A stretch of 20,499 nt of DNA from an uncultured Amylibacter sp. (GTDB taxonomy: Bacteria > Pseudomonadota > Alphaproteobacteria > Rhodobacterales > Rhodobacteraceae): the NCBI GenBank assembly GCA_938001995.1, contig CALLAV010000141.1:1-20499 (forward strand), written 5' to 3'. The position numbers and the translations under genes were made by a program. This document shows positions 1 through 7,634 of the stretch, one piece after another. Position 1 is the stretch's first letter, and every line of letters starts with the position of its first letter. The notes below the pieces were generated by a model. The model made no database searches. It was not told the origin of the DNA and worked only from the letters and a program-made list of their open reading frames with translations.

Positions 1-452
1 TAGGCCTCGGCACTCGGTTTGGGATGAAATTCGCTGTGTTCAATGCCGTAGATCGCATCGAAAATACCCGTAAGCCCGCGGGCTTCAAGCACGCGATCCG
101 CGTGAAACTCCGACCCGTTGGTATAGACAATCTTGCGCCCAGGTAGGGATTGAATATGGCCGCGTAGCATTAGGTCTTGGGGGACGTGATCTAGTGATAT
201 GTCATGGACATCAAACAGATAGGGCATGGGATCAATGTCGTGTTCCCGCATCATCCCCGACAGTGTGGTGCCGTATTTTTGCCAATAGTGATTGCGCAGG
301 TAATTTGCGCGGTGCTGATCCACGCCCAGCTCGCGCATGACGTAATCGGTCATCTTGACTTCTATCTGGTCAAACAGCGCACATTCGGGCGGATACAGGG
401 TGTTATCAAGGTCAAAGACCCAAGTGCTGACGTGATCAAAACTGGTTTTCAT
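1..452 (-). CDS. HAD-family pyrimidine 5'-nucleotidase (C-terminus outside window)
   Basis: The reverse strand from the ATG at 452-450 reads open to the window edge (about 150 residues), so the C-terminus is missing. The N-terminus carries the HAD motif I DLDNTLYP (about residues 14-21), with the nucleophilic Asp and the acid/base Asp two residues later. A helical cap region follows, then motif II as YTNGS (about residues 109-113). The Leu-Tyr-Pro ending of motif I and the cap type match the HAD IA variant-3 group annotated as pyrimidine 5'-nucleotidases, which dephosphorylate UMP/CMP-type nucleotides in the cytoplasm. The motif III Lys and the motif IV acidic residues lie at or beyond the edge. 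The gene is divergent from the FkbM gene across a 148-nt spacer. The HAD assignment is firm. The substrate is family inference. Confidence 0.85.
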   Translation of the reverse strand, partial: MKTSFDHVSTWVFDLDNTLYPPECALFDQIEVKMTDYVMRELGVDQHRANYLRNHYWQKYGTTLSGMMREHDIDPMPYLFDVHDISLDHVPQDLMLRGHIQSLPGRKIVYTNGSEFHADRVLEARGLTGIFDAIYGIEHSEFHPKPSAEA

Positions 453-485
453 TGGGCGAGCCTAGGGCCTGATTGCGCTGCGTGA

Positions 486-521
486 AACCGAAAATTTCGG
501 GCAAATGACCCGAGTTCGGTT
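486..521. other. Two-tier inverted repeat in the divergent promoter region
   Basis: Outer arms AACCGAA (486-492) and TTCGGTT (515-521) enclose a second pair, CGGG (498-501) and CCCG (509-512). A separate compact dyad, CCGAAA-A-TTTCGG, occupies 488-500. It lies in the 148-nt spacer between the HAD gene and the FkbM gene. It may be an operator or an RNA hairpin in either leader. No known regulator motif is recognised. Confidence 0.35.
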
Positions 522-600
522 CAATCCCCTTGTTCTGCGCCCCAAAGCGGGTAACGTTCAGCAAACGCACGGGCACACGGGCGGCCAATGGGATAGATGA

Positions 601-1371
601 ATGACACCGAGTGAAAAAATTGCGCAAGCGCGCAAGCTACTGGAAGAAGCGGGCAAAGACCTAACGAAATTGCTGCAAACGGAACGCAGCCGCAATCGCG
701 GCGCTATTGTTCGCGAATTGCACAGCATTGGACCGTTGCGCGGTGAAGTTGCACAGCATTATTCACAAGCTGGACAAGACCGAATTGTGGACGCAATGCT
801 GGGCCACAAAACGGGTGGTGTGTTTGTGGATGTAGGCGGATACGATTGTGTAACAGGATCTAACTCCCTGTTTTTTGAGATGTTTCGCGGTTGGAGCGGT
901 ATTCTGGTTGAACCTGCCCCGACACAGTTGCGTAAAGCCGAGGCCGTGCGTCGCTGTCCTTGTTTGGGCTACGCGGTGGCGGGCGAAGCGGGCACGCTAG
1001 AGTTTATGGAAGTGACCAAAGGCTTTACCCAGATGAGCGGGTTTCTGGACAGTTATGATGCTGATTTGCTGATGCGGGTGCGCGGTGACAAACGCCACGA
1101 AGAGGTCGTTCACACACTGGAAACCAAAACACTGAACGATATTTTAAGCGACCAAAAGATCAGCCAAGTGGATTTCTTATCGCTGGATGTTGAAGGCGGC
1201 GAGATGGGCATTCTAGAGAGTTTCGATTTTAAAGCCGTGGACGTAGCTATTTGGTCCATTGAAAATAACGCCCAAGATACGGCCATACCCGAGATTATGC
1301 GGGACAACGGTTTTGATCTGGTGGAATTTGCGGGTGTCGATGACATTTTCCGCAAAAGACAAGACGCATGA
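601..1371 (+). CDS. FkbM-family SAM-dependent methyltransferase
   Basis: 256 residues. The central part is a Rossmann-type methyltransferase of the FkbM family: motif I FVDVGGYD (residues 75-82), the acidic end of strand 2 in LVEP (102-105), and the characteristic DFLSLDVEGGE (191-201). FkbM enzymes O-methylate sugars or other hydroxyl groups in secondary metabolites, glycolipids and polysaccharides. The first 50 residues are a charged helical segment that is not part of the core. The start is fixed by an in-frame TGA immediately before the ATG. The ribosome site is weak. The stop overlaps an ATG in front of the GntR gene, so the two are probably co-transcribed. No glycan cluster surrounds it, so the acceptor is unknown. 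Confidence 0.85.
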   Translation: MTPSEKIAQARKLLEEAGKDLTKLLQTERSRNRGAIVRELHSIGPLRGEVAQHYSQAGQDRIVDAMLGHKTGGVFVDVGGYDCVTGSNSLFFEMFRGWSGILVEPAPTQLRKAEAVRRCPCLGYAVAGEAGTLEFMEVTKGFTQMSGFLDSYDADLLMRVRGDKRHEEVVHTLETKTLNDILSDQKISQVDFLSLDVEGGEMGILESFDFKAVDVAIWSIENNAQDTAIPEIMRDNGFDLVEFAGVDDIFRKRQDA

Positions 1372-1385
1372 AGGGGGAGCCAACA

Positions 1386-2033
1386 ATGCAGCATGAACCA
1401 AAAGACGCCTATGACCTGATCCTGAACGCCATCGACATTGGGGTCTATCGCCCAGGTGATCGCTTGGTGGAAAGCGAATTGGCAGATCGCTTTGGCGTGT
1501 CCCGCACCCCCGTTCGAGAGGCCTTGCAGCGGTTGGAAACCCAAGCCATGTTGACCCGCGACGGGCGTTCGCTGATTGTCTCTTCGCTAGATCACAACCA
1601 AATGGCAGAGTTGTATGAAGTGCGCGCGGAATTGGAGGGATTGGCGGCTGCACTGGCGGCGAAACATGCCTCCCCAGAAGAGATAAAAGTCCTTTATGAT
1701 ATGGTTGAAGAGGACCGCAAATACCTCGATAACCCGCGCGAATTGTCTATTGCGAACCGTCGCTTTCATCGCCAAATCCATCTGGCCAGCCGCAATCGGT
1801 ATTTGGTGCAGCAATTGGAAATGGTGCATCGCTCGATGGCGCTGCTGGCGGAAACGTCTTTGGCTGCGGATGGGCGTGGTGAAATGGCGCTGGCCGAGCA
1901 TTTGGCACTGGTTCAAGCCATTGAAGCGGGCAACGCAGAAGACGCGGATCGGTTGTTAAAAGACCATCTTTCCTTTGCCTTCCAAACCCGTTTGAAAGCG
2001 GATGCAGGCGGCGTGAAATCACCAAATGTCTGA
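1386..2033 (+). CDS. GntR-family transcriptional regulator, FadR/FCD type
   Basis: 215 residues. The N-terminal winged helix has the GntR signature: ESELADRFGVSRTPVREAL followed by QRLE. The C-terminal FCD effector domain keeps putative metal-binding histidines in RRFHRQIH, EHLALV and DHLSFA. Such proteins are usually ligand-responsive repressors of catabolic or transport genes. I chose the ATG at 1386 because GGGGGAG ends 6 nt upstream. An in-frame ATG at 1368 would overlap the FkbM stop and lacks such a site. The 3' end overlaps the following hydratase gene by 8 nt, so translational coupling and autoregulation with that enzyme are likely. The ligand is unknown. Confidence 0.9.
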   Translation: MQHEPKDAYDLILNAIDIGVYRPGDRLVESELADRFGVSRTPVREALQRLETQAMLTRDGRSLIVSSLDHNQMAELYEVRAELEGLAAALAAKHASPEEIKVLYDMVEEDRKYLDNPRELSIANRRFHRQIHLASRNRYLVQQLEMVHRSMALLAETSLAADGRGEMALAEHLALVQAIEAGNAEDADRLLKDHLSFAFQTRLKADAGGVKSPNV

Positions 2034-2781
2034 TGATTTGGTCCAAGACCTGGCCGACGACATCGCCTTTGGCCGCGATGTACGATCTGTGGCGGGTGTG
2101 GTTGATGATTTGGGGCAAGCCTATGATATTCAAGACCAATTACGGCCGCATTTGGGCGCGACCTGTGGGCGAAAGATCGCAGCGAACGCACCCGCATTGA
2201 TGCAAGCGGCTGGGTTGGATGCACCAATTGTGGGCATGATTACGGGCCGGGCTGCGCGGGCTTCTGGGGTAGAGTTGCGGCTGTCAGAATACGCGCAACT
2301 TGCGCTCGAGCCAGAGTTTGCGGCTGTGATTGGGACCGACGTGCCGATGGGCACGGTTTTGGATGCCGCATCGCTGCGCAACTATGTGGGTCGGTTCTGT
2401 ATGGCCTTTGAAGTGTTGGACAAGCGCAATGATGTGCATGCCATGCACGGGCCGACATTTGTGGTGAACAATGTGTTTAATGCGGGTGTGGTTCTTGATG
2501 ATGCGCCCCTTGATGTGAACGCGTTGGAACAGGGCGCGTATTTTGCTAACTTTACTGCAGCAGGTGATGTGATTGTGTCAGGCGAAAACACCGCGCCCCA
2601 AAATCCGATTGCGGCCTGTGCCTTTGTGGTCAATCACTTTACAGCCCGTGGTGAGACAGTCAGGGCAGGCGAGGTGATCCTATGCGGCGCACATCACCCG
2701 CCGATGGTCATCGAGGCAGAAGGCAAATATGTTTTCGCGCTGTCTTCGGGCGAAGAGGTCAGTCTTTCAATTTCTGCCTGA
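2026..2781 (+). CDS. 2-keto-4-pentenoate hydratase/fumarylacetoacetate hydrolase-like protein
   Basis: 251 residues, the usual size for the MhpD/HpaH-like hydratase group of the FAH superfamily. Visible family features are the N-terminal AYDIQDQLRP helix, KIAAN (the family normally has KIG or KVG at this place), the acidic LEPEFAAVIG segment that contributes metal ligands, and the C-terminal region around GEVILCGAHHPPM, where the family has a GxxxxP turn. Members hydrate 2-hydroxypenta-2,4-dienoate-type products of meta-cleavage pathways or decarboxylate related oxo-acids. No other meta-cleavage gene is near, so the true substrate is open. The start lies inside the GntR gene (8-nt overlap). 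The last 88 nt overlap the 3' end of the opposite-strand glycosyltransferase gene. Confidence 0.8.
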   Translation: MSDDLVQDLADDIAFGRDVRSVAGVVDDLGQAYDIQDQLRPHLGATCGRKIAANAPALMQAAGLDAPIVGMITGRAARASGVELRLSEYAQLALEPEFAAVIGTDVPMGTVLDAASLRNYVGRFCMAFEVLDKRNDVHAMHGPTFVVNNVFNAGVVLDDAPLDVNALEQGAYFANFTAAGDVIVSGENTAPQNPIAACAFVVNHFTARGETVRAGEVILCGAHHPPMVIEAEGKYVFALSSGEEVSLSISA

Positions 2782-4637
2782 TAGCTGGCGTCATTGATGC
2801 CATGTTCGGTCTTGTCCCAGTAAGTGGGGTGCATGAACAGCTCCCATATGGCTTTGTAGGCGGCGAACGCGCCAAGGGGCCAATAGACCAGCATCAGCGG
2901 AACATAAGCGTAAAGCGAACCGCCGCCACGCGCTTTGACCGCAAACGCACCGAGCAGAAGTAGAAAAATTTCTGTGGCAACGAAGCTGACAATCAAGGTC
3001 GTGAACAGTACGGGATTGATCAGATCATAAAGCGGGAGGCGGAAACCGACGGTGAACAGCCACATTGGTAAAACGATGGGCACGGCAGCAAAAGACGACA
3101 CCGTGCCGAGCATTTGAACCTGAAACACCAGAAATCCCGTAAAACCGAGCTGTTTGAACAATTGAACAGGGCGACGCATGTGGATCATCCACGTAAGCAA
3201 GAACCCCTTGAGCCAACGAGAGCGCTGGCGCACCCAAGGGAGCACGCGAAAGTTGGCTTCTTCATAGGTGGTCGCATCGCTCCACAAACAGCGATACCCA
3301 AGGCGGTGCAGGCGCAGACCGAGATCCGCATCCTCTGTCACATTTTGTGCGTCCCATCGGCCCAGCTTTTCAAGAACACTGCGTTTGAAAAAGACCGATG
3401 TGCCGCCCAAAGGAATGGGCAGATTGAACCGTTCTAATGCCGGCAGTATGACGCGGAACAAGATAGAGTATTCGATAGTGAAGCAGCGCGATATCCAATT
3501 CGTCGCGCTGTTGTAATAATCCAACTGACATTGCACGCAGGCCACGCTTTCATCTGCCTTTTCAAGGGTTTGCGCGACGCGGTATAATTGATCTGGTTCC
3601 GGCGCATCCTCCGCATCGTAGATCCCAATCACCTCGCCACTGCAAAAATCGAGCGCGTAATTCATCGCTCGTGGTTTTGTTTGCAGCGTGTCGGCAGGAA
3701 CCTCAATTGTTTTCATCCAATAGGGCAGCCGACATTTTGCGAGGTGGTCTTTCGTGGCCGCATCGTTTTCTTCGTAGACAAGGCAGATTTCCAGCAGCTC
3801 CTTAGGATAGACCAGCCGTGCCATGCGTTTGATCAGGCGATCAACGATGTCTTCTTCGCGCAACAGAGGCACAAGTATCGACATTTTCGGAAAGGATTTG
3901 GGACGTTTCAGGGCCTGCTTTCTCCGCGCAGTTTTGAGGCTTGTGACCAGCATGGTGGCCTTGAAAATACCATTGGCCAGCAGTGCAAACAGGATCCATC
4001 CAAACAGAAAATTGAAAAACAGGGTAGGGGCAAGAAACGCAAAACTGCCGGCAATCAACGCGAGCGCAAGACCAAAACGGCGTGGGCGTTTTCCTGTCCA
4101 ATTACGGCAACTTAGGTTTGCATCGACATATTCGTTGGCCGCGTTTGACAGCTGCGTGCGGTGCGTCTTTTCATGATACCGCGTGATGGCCGATTTGGGG
4201 GCAAGCACGAACTCAAACTGTGCTGCAAACGGTTCCACATGTCGCAAAATCGCTGGAATGTCTTCGGGGTCAGACACCGCAATCACCAGTACATCGTCAA
4301 TGTGTTTCCACGGCACAAACGAATGGCGCAGGCTAATGGCTGGTGCAACAAGCGACGATAATAGACGGCTTGGCGGATCAATCGTCAGATCAACGATCCG
4401 CAGGTTGGATTGTTCAGCGGAAGCGCGCAAAAGCACATCTTCATTTGCATAGCCAAGACCTTGGAGGAGATCTGTCAGCTTTGCATTTTCAAAATTTTGT
4501 AGCGCCACTGCCTTAAACATGTCGGCAGGAGACACATCACCGCGTTCAACAAGAACATCCTGCAATGATTGTCGCGTCTTAAACGATGCAGCAGGGCGTT
4601 CCGAAAAACCGGTGAATTTATGTAGTGGCGAGGCCAT
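2694..4637 (-). CDS. Membrane glycosyltransferase family 2 with N-terminal MshEN-like domain
   Basis: 647 residues. Residues about 24-155 resemble the GspE N-terminal (MshEN) domain, with two tandem motifs: LQDVLVERGDVSPADM ending in ALQ (25-47) and LTDLLQGLGYANEDV ending in EQ (54-76). Two membrane helices follow (about 188-232). The GT2 catalytic core (about 250-480) shows DAED (341-344) for metal/UDP-sugar binding, TED (434-436) as catalytic base and QRSRW (471-475), the processive cellulose-synthase-like set. Further membrane helices occupy about 495-600. It probably polymerises and exports a polysaccharide. The ATG at 4637 has AGGGA 5 nt upstream; a GTG at 4664 is less likely. A CtrA-type box sits 43 nt upstream. 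The tail after residue 610 is low-complexity and overlaps the convergent hydratase gene. The sugar is unknown. Confidence 0.88.
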   Translation of the reverse strand: MASPLHKFTGFSERPAASFKTRQSLQDVLVERGDVSPADMFKAVALQNFENAKLTDLLQGLGYANEDVLLRASAEQSNLRIVDLTIDPPSRLLSSLVAPAISLRHSFVPWKHIDDVLVIAVSDPEDIPAILRHVEPFAAQFEFVLAPKSAITRYHEKTHRTQLSNAANEYVDANLSCRNWTGKRPRRFGLALALIAGSFAFLAPTLFFNFLFGWILFALLANGIFKATMLVTSLKTARRKQALKRPKSFPKMSILVPLLREEDIVDRLIKRMARLVYPKELLEICLVYEENDAATKDHLAKCRLPYWMKTIEVPADTLQTKPRAMNYALDFCSGEVIGIYDAEDAPEPDQLYRVAQTLEKADESVACVQCQLDYYNSATNWISRCFTIEYSILFRVILPALERFNLPIPLGGTSVFFKRSVLEKLGRWDAQNVTEDADLGLRLHRLGYRCLWSDATTYEEANFRVLPWVRQRSRWLKGFLLTWMIHMRRPVQLFKQLGFTGFLVFQVQMLGTVSSFAAVPIVLPMWLFTVGFRLPLYDLINPVLFTTLIVSFVATEIFLLLLGAFAVKARGGGSLYAYVPLMLVYWPLGAFAAYKAIWELFMHPTYWDKTEHGINDASYQAEIERLTSSPEDSAKTYLPSASMTIGG

Positions 4638-4679
4638 AAGTGTCCCTAAAAATAGTAGGAACACTTTGGGAGCGTTTGG

Positions 4680-4695
4680 TTAACTGTTCGTTAAC
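4680..4695. promoter_or_regulatory. CtrA-type binding box (TTAA-N7-TTAAC)
   Basis: TTAA (4680-4683), a 7-nt spacer and TTAAC (4691-4695) match the full alphaproteobacterial CtrA consensus exactly. Written differently, it is GTTAAC-N5-GTTAAC. It lies in the 68-nt spacer behind carA and directly in front of the glycosyltransferase start, where CtrA would contact that gene's promoter. The match is seen directly; binding by CtrA is inferred. Confidence 0.6.
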
Positions 4696-4705
4696 AATAC
4701 AACCT

Positions 4706-5857
4706 TTAGGCCATATTTGCCGCAAATCGTTCGAATAGGTAGAAACTGTCTTGCGGGCCGGGGCTGGCTTCTGGGTGGTGTTGAACGGAAAACACGGGGC
4801 GATCTGTCATGCGGATGCCGCAGTTGGACCCATCAAACAGCGATGTGTGGGTTTCTTCGACCCCTTTGGGCAGGCTTTCTGCGTCCACAGCAAAGCCGTG
4901 GTTCATGGAGGTGATTTCGACCTTGCCCGTGGCGTGTTCTTTCACAGGATGGTTCGCGCCATGATGACCGTGGTTCATTTTGAGCGTTTTGCCACCAAGA
5001 GCGAGCGCAAGCATCTGATGTCCCAGACAAATTCCGAAGATTGGCAAATCGGTTTTGTCCAAAATTCCTTGGATCATCGGAACGGCATATGCGCCTGTGG
5101 CCGCTGGATCACCAGGGCCGTTTGACAGGAAAACGCCCTGTGGATCGTGGGCCAAGACGTCCTCGGCAGTAGCGGTTGCAGGTAAGACAGTTACGTCGCA
5201 GCCCGCTGACGCAAGGCAGCGTAGAATGTTGCGTTTTGCACCGTAGTCAATCGCGACGACACGTTTTCCAGGGCCTTCGCGTTTGGTGTAGCCTTCTGGC
5301 CAAGCCCACCGCTGTTCATCCCAGCGATAGGACTGCGCACAGGTTACATCTTTGGCAAGGTCTAGCCCCTCAAGGCCGACAAAATCGCGGGCTTCTTGGA
5401 GAAGGGCAGGCATGTCGAATTCGCCTTCGGGATTGTATTCGATCGCCACATGTGGCGCCCCTTGCATCCGAATGGCGCGGGTCAGGCGGCGTGTGTCGAT
5501 GCCACCAACACCGATGCGACCCCGACGTGACAACCATGCAGATAGGGTTTCTTCACTGCGATAATTCGATGGTTCGGTTGGATCCCACTTTACGATCATA
5601 GCGCGCGCGACGGGATCGGCGGTTTCGTCGTCTTCGGTGTTTACGCCCGTATTGCCGATATGAGGGAAGGTAAACGTAATGGCCTGTCCAGCATATGACG
5701 GGTCGGTCATGATTTCCTGATACCCTGTCATCGCCGTGTTAAAGCACAGTTCTGCAACGGTTTTTCCAGGTGCCCCGAAGCCGCGACCGTAAAAGGTGCT
5801 GCCGTCGGCAAGGACAACACAAGCGGTTGGATGATCGGATGTTTCTGGCGAAGTCAT
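4706..5857 (-). CDS. carA: Carbamoyl-phosphate synthase small (glutaminase) subunit
   Basis: 383 residues, normal for CarA. The N-terminal domain holds the signature FNTAMTGYQEIMTDPSYAGQ (39-58). The class I glutamine amidotransferase half has LSNGPGDP (244-251), the nucleophile Cys277 in GICLGHQ, and His361/Glu363 in QHHPEASPGP. It hydrolyses glutamine and channels ammonia to CarB, which makes carbamoyl phosphate for pyrimidines and arginine. carB is not in the window, so the subunits are encoded apart. The ATG at 5857 is preceded by AAGGA at 9 nt; an in-frame TTG at 5878 would add seven residues but lacks a ribosome site. It is divergent from the GatB/YqeY gene. Confidence 0.97.
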   Translation of the reverse strand: MTSPETSDHPTACVVLADGSTFYGRGFGAPGKTVAELCFNTAMTGYQEIMTDPSYAGQAITFTFPHIGNTGVNTEDDETADPVARAMIVKWDPTEPSNYRSEETLSAWLSRRGRIGVGGIDTRRLTRAIRMQGAPHVAIEYNPEGEFDMPALLQEARDFVGLEGLDLAKDVTCAQSYRWDEQRWAWPEGYTKREGPGKRVVAIDYGAKRNILRCLASAGCDVTVLPATATAEDVLAHDPQGVFLSNGPGDPAATGAYAVPMIQGILDKTDLPIFGICLGHQMLALALGGKTLKMNHGHHGANHPVKEHATGKVEITSMNHGFAVDAESLPKGVEETHTSLFDGSNCGIRMTDRPVFSVQHHPEASPGPQDSFYLFERFAANMA

Positions 5858-5937
5858 GAGCAGGGGTCCTTGAGCCAAATTTGCGCGAAACTACGCTTGG
5901 GGGGCGGAATGGTCAAGGGTTTGCTCCAATTGTTATT

Positions 5938-5951
5938 CTGTTTAAAAACAG
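5938..5951. promoter_or_regulatory. Short palindromic dyad between carA and the GatB/YqeY gene
   Basis: CTGTTT-AA-AAACAG is a perfect 14-nt dyad in the divergent spacer, 81 nt from the carA start and 92 nt from the yqeY-type start. It could be an operator. It has no recognised owner and may be chance. Confidence 0.25.
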
Positions 5952-6042
5952 GCGGTTGAGTTTTTCGTTCTGAGTTGTCTTGTCTGGGAAATCAGGGTAG
6001 AAGCAGCACTTCGATTTATCGCAACGGCCGGGAAGCAAACCA

Positions 6043-6498
6043 ATGCGCGACGAGATCAATACACACGTCAAACAAGCAATGCGTGACAAAGACAAAGACC
6101 GCCTGACGACGCTGCGGTTGATCAATGCTGCGATCAAGGATCGTGACATTGCGGCGCGTTCCGAAGGCAACTTTGATGGCGTGTCCGACGACGAAATTCT
6201 GCAAGTTTTGACCAAGATGGTTAAGCAACGCAACGAAAGCGCCAAAATCTATGAAGAAGGCGGTCGTCTGGAATTGGCGGAAAAGGAACGGGGCGAGATC
6301 GGTGTGATCGAGCAGTTCTTGCCAAAACAGATGAACGACGATGAGTTGCGCGCTGCTGTTCAAAAAGCCATCGGCGACACAGGTGCCGAGAGCATTCGCG
6401 ACATGGGGCGTGTTATGGGCACGCTCAAGGGCGCGTATGCCGGTCAAATGGACTTTGGTAAAGCGGGTGGTGTGGTTAAGGAGCTGCTCGGCAGCTAG
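6043..6498 (+). CDS. GatB/YqeY domain-containing protein
   Basis: 151 residues, typical of stand-alone YqeY proteins. The opening MRDEINTHVKQAMRDKDKDR with LTTLRLINAAIKD, the middle VKQRNESAKIYEEGGRLELA, and the EIGVIEQFLPKQM segment are family hallmarks. The C-terminal helices include RDMGRVMGTLKGAYAGQMD. The fold matches the C-terminal tRNA-binding part of GatB in the tRNA amidotransferase, but stand-alone members have no firmly established reaction. The start ATG follows GGAAG at 7 nt. The gene is divergent from carA, an arrangement I recall from other Rhodobacteraceae. Its stop is only 3 nt from the stop of the opposing DUF2244 gene. Confidence 0.93.
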   Translation: MRDEINTHVKQAMRDKDKDRLTTLRLINAAIKDRDIAARSEGNFDGVSDDEILQVLTKMVKQRNESAKIYEEGGRLELAEKERGEIGVIEQFLPKQMNDDELRAAVQKAIGDTGAESIRDMGRVMGTLKGAYAGQMDFGKAGGVVKELLGS

Positions 6499-6501
6499 GC
6501 C

Positions 6502-7041
6502 CTATTGTGGGGGTGTCGCAGACGCCTCTGCCAGTTTCTTTCGCAGATCACGGTGCAGGTCCTTGCGCTCTTCGCTGGTAAGGAATGCACCCAGTTCAAT
6601 TTCGCGCCCTGCGCCCTTCAGGGTAAGGTAGTTTTCAATCTTGGATGTGTTCTTCATGTGCACTGTCACCCAATAGGGATTGGCTGTCCAATATTGATCT
6701 GCCTTGCGTGGGTTGTGGCGGTGCACGGCGATCAGGTCGGACCAAAGCCGCAACTCTTCGCTCAGCGTACCGTCCTTGTCGTTGCGTCGGATAAAATACC
6801 ACAGCGCGGCCACAGCGGGGGCCACAAACAGCAACAGAGTCCAAAGCGCCTGCGTCCCCAAAAACGCAAGCAAGGGCAGCAGGAACGCGCAAGCGGTGAA
6901 CATGATCGTCGCGCCAAAGCCAAAGTTGCTGAGCGAGCGGTAGGGTTTGATGCTGGTCTGAAACAAGGGCGCATCTGTGCGAGACATCGCGGCCAGAAAC
7001 GCATCTTTGGCATCGTTGGGTGTTGGGGGGGATTGGGTCAT
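6502..7041 (-). CDS. DUF2244-family integral membrane protein
   Basis: 179 residues. The N-terminal cytoplasmic segment ends with the family motif PYRSLSNFGF (33-42). Two membrane helices follow, about 43-61 and 66-84. The C-terminal soluble part has RLWSDLIAVHR (98-108) and WVTVHM (124-129) and ends in a charged helix. This matches DUF2244, a family often found beside aa3-type oxidase genes in alphaproteobacteria but without a proven function. It is 59 nt downstream of the truncated CtaD paralogue on the same strand, so co-transcription is likely. The ribosome site is weak. A link to oxidase assembly or function is inference from location only. Confidence 0.82.
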   Translation of the reverse strand: MTQSPPTPNDAKDAFLAAMSRTDAPLFQTSIKPYRSLSNFGFGATIMFTACAFLLPLLAFLGTQALWTLLLFVAPAVAALWYFIRRNDKDGTLSEELRLWSDLIAVHRHNPRKADQYWTANPYWVTVHMKNTSKIENYLTLKGAGREIELGAFLTSEERKDLHRDLRKKLAEASATPPQ

Positions 7042-7100
7042 CGTCTACATGTCTTTTGGTTGTATCAAATGATAGGTTTAATGGCTGTCACGGCAATAGG

Positions 7101-7556
7101 TTATGAGGGTTTCGTGCGGCCCCAGATGATTAAATAGATCACAATCAGCCCGAAAACGACAAATGACAGGACACAGAGCATAGCGCCGAAAGTGCTTATC
7201 TTGTTCCAAGTGGCAAATGCTTCTGGGTAATCAATGTAGCGCCGCGGCATGCCCTGACGGCCCAAAAAGTGTTGGGGCACAAAGGTCATCAACGTTCCCA
7301 CAAACATCAGGCCAAACTGCGTTGCGCCCGCCCAAAATGGAACGTGGCGGTTCGTCCATTTGTGAATAACCAAATAGAACACTGCGAAGACCAGAAACAC
7401 CAAGCCAAGGGTCATAGCATAGTGGAAATGCGCTACGACATAGTAGGTGTCGTGGTAGACGCGATCCACGCCGCTGTTTGACAGGGCAATGCCTGCGCCC
7501 CCCGCCATCACTGCAAAGACCAGCAAACCCAAGACCCAAAGAAAAGCGATCCGCAT
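7101..7556 (-). CDS. Free-standing C-terminal paralogue of cytochrome c oxidase subunit I
   Basis: 151 residues aligning end to end with CtaD residues from about 371 to the end of helix XII. It contains helix IX, then [13 protein letters not shown], in which His43 and His45 correspond to the heme a3 and heme a ligands on helix [21 protein letters not shown] follows, with the heme-propionate arginines 105/106. Helices XI and XII complete it. Missing are helices I-VIII with the other heme a His, the three CuB His, the crosslinked Tyr and the proton channels, so it cannot be an oxidase alone. AGGA stands 8 nt before the ATG, the frame is intact, and the best-conserved block differs from ctaD by silent changes only. 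A working accessory protein is more likely than a pseudogene, but its role is unknown. Confidence 0.85.
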   Translation of the reverse strand: MRIAFLWVLGLLVFAVMAGGAGIALSNSGVDRVYHDTYYVVAHFHYAMTLGLVFLVFAVFYLVIHKWTNRHVPFWAGATQFGLMFVGTLMTFVPQHFLGRQGMPRRYIDYPEAFATWNKISTFGAMLCVLSFVVFGLIVIYLIIWGRTKPS

Positions 7557-7585
7557 ATATAAGGTCCTATCCCATCTTGAAACGA

Positions 7586-7614
7586 AAAAGGGCTGGAGTT
7601 GATCCAGCCCTTTT
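7586..7614 (-). terminator. Intrinsic terminator behind ctaD
   Basis: A perfect 12-bp stem (7586-7597 pairing with 7603-7614, arm TCCAGCCCTTTT) with a 5-nt loop begins 20 nt after the ctaD stop. On the minus strand the second arm runs into a T-tract. It separates ctaD from the truncated paralogue, which must then rely on read-through or its own promoter. Confidence 0.88.
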
Positions 7615-7634
7615 GAAGATTATGACCAATCAGG

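Noticed and set aside
3588..4115. A 175-codon + strand reading frame inside the glycosyltransferase gene
   Set aside because: It is antisense to the well-supported GT2 core, has no recognisable domain and no convincing start site.
6505..7137. A 210-codon + strand reading frame across the DUF2244 gene
   Set aside because: It is a shadow frame; the minus strand encodes a recognisable family with membrane helices and family motifs.
7101..7556. Reading the short CtaD-like ORF as a sequencing or assembly duplication of ctaD
   Set aside because: The two copies differ at many silent sites and in the flanking helices, so they are separate, long-diverged sequences.
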